A stretch of 64,000 nucleotides of DNA from Augochlora pura. Taxonomy: Eukaryota; Arthropoda; Insecta; Hymenoptera; Halictidae. The translations under genes and the position numbers were made by a program. The stretch spans positions 20,246,545 to 20,310,544 of the forward strand of contig NC_135775.1 of NCBI RefSeq assembly GCF_028453695.1, written 5' to 3'. The notes under the pieces are model-generated. The model did not search any database and was not told the origin of the DNA. It saw only the letters and a list, made by a program, of their open reading frames with translations. Shown piece by piece: positions 52,323-60,986 of this stretch. Each line of letters starts with the position of its first letter. The first letter of the stretch is position 1.

Positions 52323-53486
52323 GTGAGTGTTCGATGTCTGTACGTTCGCCTGTTTCGTTACGTCGGTACGTTGCCCCGCTTTCCTCTTTAATACGGCCAG
52401 CAATCCGGTAATTATAATTAGCAAATTACGATTACCGACGACGCTGAATTTAATTCCGGTTTTCCGTTTTATTTGCCATTTTAATACCGTTTTATTCCGT
52501 CTAGCCAACGCGGAATAGTTGATCTCATTGTTCAAGTTCATGTAGATCTGGGTACAGTTATTTTAACCATGAAAAATAAATATATTTGGAAATAGTAAAT
52601 AGAATGGCGTCTAGCCACCATGGAAAAGTTAATGTCATTGTTTAAGTTTATGCAGATTTGAGTACAATTATTCTAACTATGAAATATAAATGTTTGGAAA
52701 TAATATTCGACTGTATTACATATGCTTCATTTGAAATCATTTGTTTCTGGATTTAATAAAATACTCAAATTCATATTAGAGATATATAATAAATATTTAA
52801 TATATATATTTTACAAGATGAATCTGGAATACTTAATTGAAATAAATATATTTTTATTGCGTGCGAAAAGAAAGTCTTGAATATTATTTCCACGCATTTG
52901 AGATAAGTATTAATTGAACGATATACAGTGTTGAAAGCTAAGGGATGCTGAATGTACCAGTTAAATTTATTAATTAAAAACTGTAAAAGTAAAAGCTCAC
53001 TTTTTAAAACAAAATGCGTTGGTACCTTTTCTACAGCTTTATTTTTTCTCGTAATTAATTTTTAAAATTTTTCTCGTAATCTTAAAAAATAGAATTTCAA
53101 ATAATAGAGAAATAAAAATCGCTAAAACTTTGAATAAATATATCATTATTATCATGAAGCAATGTAAAGCTTTTAATGATCGACAAATCAAGAATTAATG
53201 CTACAAACTTGTAAGAAAAAGTACCACACAGAGATAGTAATTCGGTTGCTCATAAAGGGGCGGAATAAAGAAAAGTTCCTCGTATCGCGAGAACCGGATC
53301 TAACGTCGAACACCCAGCTTATGTTTCTCCATCGCTTATCGGGACGGCACGAAAGAAATCAGTTCCCGGGGAATACTTCGTTATCCCGCGGATGCTGTAG
53401 TTCTTATCGAGCCCGTTCCGCTTCGTTCCGCCCCGCGAACAAACGCCATAAACGTAATATCTGTTTTCACGGAACTGCGTTATTAG

Positions 53487-53589
53487 GAGATCGTCAGAAG
53501 GGCTGGCAATTCGGGGAGAATCTGCGCACGCACAGCTCCGGATGGTTCCCACTGGCGTACACAGAAATTATTATCGACGATACTCTTGG
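53487..53589 (+). CDS. IRSp53: IRSp53 exon: second half of SH3 domain
   Basis: This 103-bp exon has acceptor cgttattag and donor GTAAGT at 53590. It begins with GA to complete Gly324 and ends with two bases (GG). It encodes DRQKGWQFGENLRTHSSGWF followed by PLAYTEIIIDDTLG, visible residues 325-357. The conserved SH3 ligand-binding residues are present: the Trp of KGWQFGE (about W330) and the Pro and Tyr of GWFPLAY (about P345 and Y348). Vertebrate IRSp53 has DGWHYGE and RGWFPFSYT at these places. The domain therefore appears intact. The upstream sequence from about 53198 is also open but out of the spliced structure. Confidence 0.95.
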
Positions 53590-54978
53590 GTAAGTTAACA
53601 GAGAGACAGGAAAGTCCGCGCGCGCGCTGCCCCTTCGGTGGCCGCGTTTGCCGGAACGATATCATGGCAGATCTTGTTACGGCGCGTTCCGTTGCTAACA
53701 ATTGCGCGGGGTCGAATGCAATTACGTTTAATCTAGAACGATAACGGGCGAACGGGATCGCGCATCGATGCGGCCATTCCCATTAAACCGTGCTCGTCTT
53801 GGTGTTATTGTTGCATCTGCTCTCCTAAATCCTCTTATTCCGATGGCCGATTTACGGGGTCCGGCCGATAGAAATTTCACGTGACCCGGGGGCCAACTTA
53901 CAACGGTGTGATTTACCGTGTCGATTGTCCGGCCCGAAATTACGCGCGCATAAAAATGTTAATACGACGCTGAATCATTCATACGGCGTCTTAGATGGAA
54001 CCGTTTTCGTGGAACGACCGCGCGGCCTGGGAACGTCGTGGCCGGAACGAAATTTGCCTTCACGTTTCGAAAAGAATTTTTTAAGCATTTATTTAGATGT
54101 TTTTTAACGAGTGGTCATTATTTATTTAACGACGCTTTAAATATAAAATATAGAAGTTCAATAGGTTTTAATTAATATTGAGTATTAATGTTATATATTG
54201 ACCATTGAGTAATTAATCTACAAGTGTCACGATGTTTATAAAAATGTTAACTTTGAAGAATTTTCCAAAAAATGTCCACTAACATTTGACGCAGAATTTG
54301 TTTTATATGCAGCTTTAGGCAATTATAAAGTGCAACAGTGAATTTCAAATGTATTTTCGTACTTTAAATTGCCAATTTTAAACAAATTTTTACAAAGTAA
54401 TTTCATCTGTATTTTTTTTACAAATTGCATTGTAGAAATTTTTAAAATATTTTTTTTATATAAAAGGTTGATGTCATCGAGATTTTATAAACATTAATAT
54501 ATTTATACTGTAGCTGGTGCAGAAACGAATTCACTGACCTACTATACTACAACCTTAAACCTTATAATAACGCTTGAATAGACACGATAAACTGGTTTCC
54601 AGCTCGCTGTGCACTGTTTCATTCGCTGCGACCTGTAATATTCACTATACTGAATGTTTCACGACGTATTACCACCTCGATTTACTCGACTGTTATTACC
54701 AGACTGCGGATTTTTCTGCGAAATAAAAATTGTCTTCATTAATCGCACGATATAAAAACAACATTTTTTGAATTTTAATCGATTTGCTTCGTTACATTTC
54801 ATCCACTCGTTTTTGTTGTAAATATGTAAAATCCGCAGCTTGGTTATTAACTTGGGAAGTAAATTAACAGTCTGACAGATGCGAAATGCTATTTGGAGAA
54901 AAATATTGTTATTAAAAATAGAGATTCCTTAAAGAAATTAATTCGAGTTTTTATTATCTAAATATGGGTTCATTTACA

Positions 54979-55146
54979 CTAACACTTTACTTGAGATATT
55001 ACTATATAATATAATTTTGAATTTAAATATTAGATATCTTTTGTGATGAATAAAGTAAATAATATAGATAAAATAAATATTTTAATGCTAATGTTATAAA
55101 GATATAAATATATTTACAACTGAATGACCCATCGGTAAAGTGTTAA
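54979..55146. mobile_element. Short TTAA MITE, CACTTTGCCGA family, copy 2
   Basis: The right end CATCGGTAAAGTGTTAA is the inverse of the left end of the element at 35589. The left end CTAACACTTTAC has a mutated TTAA. At 168 bp it is a shortened, AT-rich copy in the intron between the SH3 exon and the Pro-rich exon. Confidence 0.5.
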
Positions 55147-55788
55147 AGTGGAATCTGTCGAATCGATGAGATCTATAGTGTAACATTATCGAGATTGTCA
55201 AGATAGAAAATTTATTCGGCGTTGTTATTTTTCTAAAGCAATGGCGACGTAAAAGAACATCGGGAAGAACAAAGTATACATAACGCGGGCCATGAATAAA
55301 TCGATAATAAGGAACGAAGCAAAGATGAATAATGCATAAACGGAACACAAAGACATTATAGAAGGACTGTTAGTTTACTTCCGCTTCGTCTCTGACGTTG
55401 AAAGTTGTCAAAGGAACTGCTGCAAAACCTTAAATCAGCCAATAGCGGACGAGATTAACCTACTCTTTAACTTCTTTGCTATTCGAATCGATCATCGCTA
55501 AAACGATTTAAGAATATTTCACACATTGTTTCGAACGAAATAATTGAATTCCAATGATTGCAAAAATGATTAAATTCCGCTTGAATAATGTAACGTTAAA
55601 GGGTAGTTTCACACATATAGAGAGGTACATATCTCTAGATGAAGGATTGCATCGACCAATGTTTGCGAAACAATATTCGGACAAGCAATCTCTCCCCCTT
55701 GACACTAGCAGCGATTCAGATTCAATCAATATCAATATGGTTATTGTTTCCCCTTCCTCGAAATCAATCGTACTGGTAATGCCCGAAG

Positions 55789-56038
55789 ATCGCCAAGTCA
55801 TGGAACAAACAATGGCCGTGCATCGGAGCCGCAGGCAGTGCCACCCTGCAAGCCACCGCCTTGTCGGCCGCCGGTGACACCGAGCAGCATGGATGAAGTG
55901 TCGAGTGGTTTCCACGGTGTGGGGAACAACATCGCTAACAACAGCAACAACAATAACAGCACCGGCACTCCGACCAACGTGCCGAACAGCAACAGTTCCC
56001 ACAATCTGGCTACGCCCACTGCACGCCAGTCGAAACCG
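55789..56038 (+). CDS. IRSp53: IRSp53 exon: Pro- and Asn-rich tail
   Basis: The exon ends on a codon boundary at donor GTGAGG (56039) and must supply one base to complete GG at its start. Two AGs satisfy this phase: one ending at 55788 (exon begins ATCGCCAAG) and one ending at 55797. The first gives GSPSHGTNNGRASEPQAV, the second lacks SPS. I chose the first because a better pyrimidine run precedes it. The product then reads PPCKPPPCRPPVTPSSMDEV and continues with an Asn/Ser/Thr-rich stretch (NNSNNNNSTGTP) to ARQSKP, visible residues 358-441. This is predicted disorder with proline motifs that could bind SH3 or profilin-type partners (inference). The reading frame used here is not the one open upstream of 55789. 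Confidence 0.82.
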
Positions 56039-56282
56039 GTGAGGATCGGGCCATGCGTGCTACTCGCTAAAAGCTTCTCTAATCTTCGCGCGAAAAGATT
56101 CGCCTGTTCAGATAGCAGCGTCCTCTGGGGTCATTTATCAGTGTTCGCAGGGGACGGTGCGAGCAAAATTTTTAACCCTTTGCCCGTAGATTTCTATGCG
56201 ATAGGTATATGTATTGGACGATAATGAAGTGGAATTTTTAATATAATTTGTGTAGCTGTTGAAGAGAATTGGGTACGGATTT

Positions 56283-56605
56283 TTAACCCTTTGCACTCGA
56301 AGCCATTTTAACTATAAATATAAAATAATTTTTCTAGATTACAGTATTTTATATTATAGTATTTTTGTACATATGAAATTGATTCTTGTGACTCTTACCA
56401 ACAGTTTTACAGTTAACAATTTTTTAAATCTAAACTTTGTTAGTATAAAAATTATTTTGGTGATTAAATTCTTCTGTTATTAAAACTTAGAAACAAAAGT
56501 ACACAAAGACGATAAAAGGAACAAAAATTGTCTGATCTTTTTACTAAAAATATTAATAAGTGCTGATCAACGCAGCGTGAAAGGAATCGTAGTGCAAGGG
56601 GTTAA
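56283..56605. mobile_element. TTAA MITE, CACTCGAG family, copy 4 (inside intron)
   Basis: Starts TTAACCCTTTGCACTCGAAG and its interior matches copies 1-3 (TTTTTCTAG, GAAATTGATTCTTGTGACTC, TTAGTATAAAAATTATTTTG). The right end is diverged but still reads GTGCAAGGGGTTAA at TTAA 56602. It fills nearly half of the 675-bp intron between the exons ending 56038 and starting 56714. Confidence 0.72.
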
Positions 56606-56713
56606 GAGTTTCGATCTCCGCGAGACTGGCGCGATAAAAGCGACCAGCGTCGACATCGTCGAAAACGTTGGAACCGTAAGCCTTCTAAACGTTGACGGTG
56701 TTCGTATCCTCAG

Positions 56714-56892
56714 ATCCGTCCATCGGGCACGTTGCCCACCGTTTTGGCCGGCGGTCGCAGGATACAGCCACCTGCTCCGCCAGTTCCGCCGCCGCAGGTC
56801 GTCACGTCGCTTCACAGCAGCAACGACAGCGGGTTCTCGAACGAGCCGCCCGCTCAGCCCGACATCGACTACAGCGACGACGAGGCGATGAG
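56714..56892 (+). CDS. IRSp53: IRSp53 exon: Pro-rich conserved-looking C-terminal segment
   Basis: This 179-bp exon starts in phase 0 after acceptor gtatcctcag and ends with AG of a split codon before donor GTAAGC at 56893. It encodes IRPSGTLPTVLAGGRRIQPP, then APPVPPPQVVTSLHSSNDSG and FSNEPPAQPDIDYSDDEAMR, visible residues 442-501. The PPAPPVPPPQ run is a typical SH3/EVH1/profilin ligand. The acidic DIDYSDDEAM element contains a potential phosphotyrosine. Reading directly through the donor gives ATG AGG TAA, an immediate stop, so failure to splice would end the protein just after MR. Two downstream acceptors (58319 and 58664) are both in the required phase. Confidence 0.87.
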
Positions 56893-58318
56893 GTAAGCGA
56901 TACACACGCCATGCCATGACGTTTCGTCGAAGGTACATTTGGAAACTCTCTCTCTCTAATTGAATCTCGACGGAGGTAGTTGACGATCGTTGGCAAAAAC
57001 CTAGTAGAAACGCTTTGTTGCCTGTATGAATCATGGTACCCGCCGACCCCCAGCCGAGCTTTTGGTATCTTACTTACTACATTCCCCACATCCCCCAATA
57101 ATAATCGCAAACCCTGGTTCTCGGTATCTTAGAATTTACAAAACGTAGAAACCGTAGCGTGGTATCTTTTGGACCTAACGAACGTTTTCCATTAAACCCT
57201 TTATTTTCAATTCTCTATTTTTAATTATCCAAATTATTTTGCATGCGTGTAGTTCGTGCGTCGTGGCGATACATGGGCTCGCCGATATTGGATTGATGAT
57301 TGTTCGTGCATGCATTTGGAATTAGTGGATTACTGAGGATGGTTGAATTATTGTGGTGGCCGCGCGGCGCTGTTAGTTTAAATAGGAAGGATGTGTGATC
57401 TTGGAAATTGTTAATTTTCAAAGTGTTTTCAATTTATATATACAATAGCAATCAATTACAAAGTTTACGTGTACCTAAAGAATTTAAAAAATAGATTGAA
57501 GAATTGAAAATATTAAAACAATTGAAATCATAAAATTGAAAAGTTAGACATATCATAAAAAAATTAAAATGATATAGAATATAAATTTATATTAAGTAGA
57601 AGTCTGTTATGAATGAATAGCAAATTTTTGAGCAATTTTAAAAGATTAATAAATTGCAGATTTTATGCATTTCCAATAAAAATAACTGGTTGAAATCTCA
57701 AACTCGAGTAAAATTCACGAAATAGAAAATTAACGAAGCTTTACTTTCATTCCACTAAAATGATTTAAAAAACAAAAAAGGTTCCATAATAATCCCCACT
57801 ACTTGTAACTATTGCAGAACACATTTGCACAAAGATCTGCAATACATTAATCGAGCGCACGTGTCCAGGAACATTAGAATACAATCGGGTCGGTGTAATT
57901 AGATTGTCAAACACTATCTCGCCGTTAAAATGAGGGTCCATTTTAGCGCCATCAAAGTCAGAGATCTGCTGGCGGTATCAAGTATATAATCTCCCGGCGT
58001 TACCATAATAGTTTGACCACCGTAATTCCAATCAACGCGTCAGAGCGCGCGTTCCAGCTGGCCCTATGTATCGCTAATGTGCATTAGCAGAGCGAGGTTC
58101 AGGGCCTGATGTTCTCATTGAAACCCATCGAAGAGAGAGAATCTCGATCTAGAGATCAGCAGCATCCCCGTTCCGTCGTTCGATTGATCCCGAAACCTCG
58201 GAAACGACTCGGTCACGGCCGCCCCATAATCCAACGATCCGTCCAGACCACACACACCCAAGTAGACTTTGTCTCCCCTCGGAGTCACGATTGTTGTTTT
58301 TTCTCTCCTGATTTGTAG

Positions 58319-58352
58319 ATTCCGCATGCGTTATCGCGGTCGATGGAAATAA
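58319..58352 (+). CDS. IRSp53: Possible alternative short terminal exon of IRSp53
   Basis: A strong acceptor (about 25 bases of T/C ending in tgatttgtag) lies at 58293-58318. Its phase matches the donor at 56893. Spliced there, the protein would end RFRMRYRGRWK and stop at TAA 58350-58352, replacing the 773-residue tail with a short basic one. An AATAAA overlaps the stop (58348-58353). Alternative C-termini are known for vertebrate IRSp53, which makes this plausible, but an 11-residue tail is too short to judge from sequence alone. The alternative is that it is a cryptic acceptor inside the intron. Confidence 0.4.
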
Positions 58353-58499
58353 AACACGGCGTGGTGGTGGCTCATTCACCTCTCCGGGCTCCTGCGATGC
58401 CGGGCAGCCATAATCCCCATCCCCGCAAATATCGCGACCACAATGCTCGACAGCCGCATAACTAATCCTTCCCAAGTACTTGGCTCTTGGTTTTCTCTC

Positions 58500-58640
58500 C
58501 GTATACTCTCTGCACTCTTCCGCTCTGTCTCTTTTTTTTTCTTTCTCTTCTTCTTTTCTCTTTCTTTATTTTTCCCTCTCTGCCTTTGTTTCTTTTTCTC
58601 TCTCTCTCTCTCTCTTTCTCTCTCGCTTTCTCTTACTTAT
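58500..58640 (+). promoter_or_regulatory. Long polypyrimidine tract before the 3' exon
   Basis: About 140 bases are almost only T and C, including a (CT)n run near 58596-58625, and end 25-30 bases before the AG at 58663. Such tracts bind U2AF and can bind PTB-type repressors. Its placement between the two competing acceptors (58318 and 58663) suggests a role in choosing the C-terminus, which is inference. An ATG-initiated frame runs through it but gives only Ser/Leu/Phe low complexity. Confidence 0.55.
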
Positions 58641-58663
58641 CCCGAGCCCGAACGAAAACGCAG

Positions 58664-58739
58664 ACAACGAAGAAGAAAGCCACGCGCCGATAGAATAGCC
58701 GAGGCCGCGAAGCAGCACCAACACCAGCAGCACCACCAA

Positions 58740-58777
<38 letters not shown>

Positions 58778-60986
58778 TCAGCAACAACAACAGCAGCAAT
58801 CCCAGCAGCAGCAGCAGCAGCAGCAGAAGGAGGAGAAGTCGGGTGGCAAGGACTGGGAGAACGACTCCTGGAAAACGATACCCAGGGACGAGAAGAGCTG
58901 GCAGCTGTACCGAACCGCGATGGACCTGTGGGCGGAGTCGAACGCGAACCCGAGCAACGAGAACGGCGAGACCAGGTACACGTCCAGCCGGCACTACGAC
59001 AGCCAGGAACGGAAGAACGGCCGGGACTATTCGGACCGCGGCACCATGGAGAACGGTCCGAGCCGGAAGTCGGGCAAGAAGTTGCAGGAGAAGTCGAAGA
59101 AGAACGAGTACGAGAACAGCCGTGGTCACGGGAACGCGAACCACAAGAACAAGATGATGAACAACGAGGAGCAGTTGAGGAGTTCGTCGAGAAGGAACAA
59201 CGAGCAAGCCGAGCAGAACCGACGGGAGTCGTCTAAACGGGGCAAGGAGCCGGTGGAGACGGAGGAGGACGAGATCGAGCTGGAGGAGGAGGAGGAGGAC
59301 AGCTACAGCGGCCGGATCGATTATCAGAAGTACGAGGGTAAAAAGTATTACGGTGACAGGACGGACGGTCAGGAGAGGAGTTCGCGTCGGGGCGGTGGCG
59401 GCTATCGTCCGGTGGAGCAGGAGGAGCCGAAGTACGAGAACGAGAAGTCGACGACCGGCTCGTCGTCGGGCACAGACGACGAGAGCACGATCACCATCCC
59501 GGAAACCGGCCGGAAAGTGGAGCACATCGCTCAGAAGCTCGAGCAAACCGCCCAGAAGTACGCGAGGGAGCACAGCCCGCCGAAGTTCATCGAGCGGAGG
59601 AACGACTATCGCAGTTACGACCGCCGGGAGGAGAAACAAGCGCCGCCGCCGCCCTACGAGAGATACAACGAGGGCGACAGGGGGGGTCGGGACCAGCAGA
59701 GATTCGAGCGGGAGAGGGACCGTTACTACGACAAATCGCCGGCCATGCCGCAGAAGACGTCCACTTACGAACGGGACAGGACCTTCGAGAAGAATCCCGA
59801 CAGGAACCGGAACATCGAGCGCGCGTCCGGGAGGAGGTTCGAGAGACCCCGGCCGCCGTCCGAGGAGGCACCGGAGAGGCCTACAGAGCCTCGAAGTGTG
59901 TACAGGGAGCGCAGGTTCTCCGATAAAGAAGAAGCCATCTACGGCGAGACGAGATTCGTCAGGGAGGTCACCGTGGACAAGGAGCGAGGCTACGAGTCGA
60001 ACTTCGAGACCAAGCTGGAGAGGACAAAGGTGATCGAGAGACACGGATATCAGAACCAACTCGGGCAAGGCAACCTCCAGAAGTTCCCGAGGAACGGTCC
60101 CAGGAGCATGGAGAAGAACGACACGAACAACAATACCTTGAAGGACGACAATAGGAAGCCGCTGCTGCCGCGACAGACGACCGCGGTGGGACACTTGATC
60201 CAAACCGGCCGAGCTTTCGATGAGTCCAAGAGTCCAAAGCTGGTGAAACGGACCAAGTCATTCTGGAGGTTCCGAAGGGACTCGGACGTCCTGGAAGGCA
60301 TGGCGCTCTGGCAGCACAGGTCCTTGGTGGACATTCCCAAGATGATTAAGAAGGAGACGAAGGAGAACGTCGGGAACTCGGAGGAGCCGAAGAAGCCGAG
60401 CCCGGAAGGCAGCCCCCACTCCCGTCACAGCATAGAGACCAGAAACAGCGACGTAACGATCACGAACGAGACACGTCCGGAGGATTTGAAGCCAGCGGAG
60501 AGGAGCCACGTACCGGAGAAGTCCGATTACTTCGAGGACTTCCCGACGCCGGCCGAGAGACCGAAGGCCGTCGAGAGGTCCGAGTACCGGATGCATCAGG
60601 AGGAGAGGTCCTATTTCATGGGCAATGTGTCCCGGAAAGCCATCATCGAGAAGGAGCGGAAACGCAGCATGGAGGCGAAGCGGAACATGATCGTGGCCGA
60701 GCTGAAGGAGAACAATGAGGCGAAGAGGAACGAGAGGAGGAAAAAGTACACGGACGACGAGGACGGTATGACGCAGAACTTCAGCGAGACGGAGGCGTCC
60801 GACGAGGAGTCCACGTACAGTTGCATCGTAGTCAAGGACCAAACGGTCGCCGAGAAGACCCTGTTGCCCAGGACCAAGCTGCGCAGGGATTCCGATCGCG
60901 AGAGGGATAAAAATACGTGCGGGCCCTGGTACGATCTCTGGGGAGTGGACGCCTCGGTGAACAAGAAGAAGAAGAAGCAACAGTAA
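58664..60986 (+). CDS. Long 3' coding exon, likely alternative C-terminus of IRSp53
   Basis: The frame is open from 58443 to the TAA at 60984-60986, but 58500-58640 is a pyrimidine tract, so I place the exon start at the AG ending 58663. One base (A) then completes the AG left by the previous exon, giving Arg, followed by QRRRKPRADRIAEAAK. The 773 residues contain a Gln/His tract (58713-58826), an Asn/Arg/Glu/Lys-rich body with an acidic block (EEDEIELEEEEED, near 59260), and then better-defined islands: KRTKSFWRFRRDSDVLEG and MALWQHRSLVDIPKMIKK (60240-60355), a charged helix RKAIIEKERKRSMEAKRN (60635-60690), and CGPWYDLWGVDASV just before a KKKKKQQ end. I do not recognise this sequence as a known domain. 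It has no plausible own promoter or ATG (the next Met is 58920), so it reads as a continuation of the upstream gene. It could instead be a terminal exon of a separate gene. Confidence 0.72.
58713..58826 (+). repeat. CAG/CAA repeat encoding a Gln/His tract
   Basis: Thirty-eight codons, nearly all Gln with six His and one Ser, mixing CAA and CAG so that only the last eight are pure CAG. It lies near the start of the long 3' exon. Confidence 0.95.

Larger units (their letters stand above)
16715..60986 (+). other. IRSp53: IRSp53/BAIAP2-like gene (5' end outside window)
   Basis: This is the span of the only gene I can support. The exons, joined in phase, give an I-BAR (IMD) domain, a Ser-rich linker, one SH3 domain and a Pro/Asn-rich tail, the order known for IRSp53/BAIAP2. 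In that family the I-BAR dimer binds PI(4,5)P2 membranes and actin, and the SH3 recruits actin regulators such as WAVE and Ena at filopodia and lamellipodia. All nine introns are GT-AG and every junction keeps the frame. The window encodes about 1274 residues with the long last exon, or 511 with the short one. The start codon and roughly the first 60-70 residues are missing and must lie before the window or in small exons I could not recognise. Intron lengths are about 26654, 86, 775, 1036, 6088, 1164, 2199, 675 and 1771 bp. Family assignment rests on remembered similarity to vertebrate IRSp53, not a search. Confidence 0.9.

Noticed and set aside
55554..55877. 107-codon frame overlapping the Pro-rich exon
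   Set aside because: It is in a different frame from the exon that joins correctly to both neighbours.
58566..60203. 545-codon minus-strand frame, and another at 60258-60980
   Set aside because: These are the antisense of the long 3' exon; its high-GC codons keep the reverse frame free of stops. The sense strand carries the phase-compatible splice signal.
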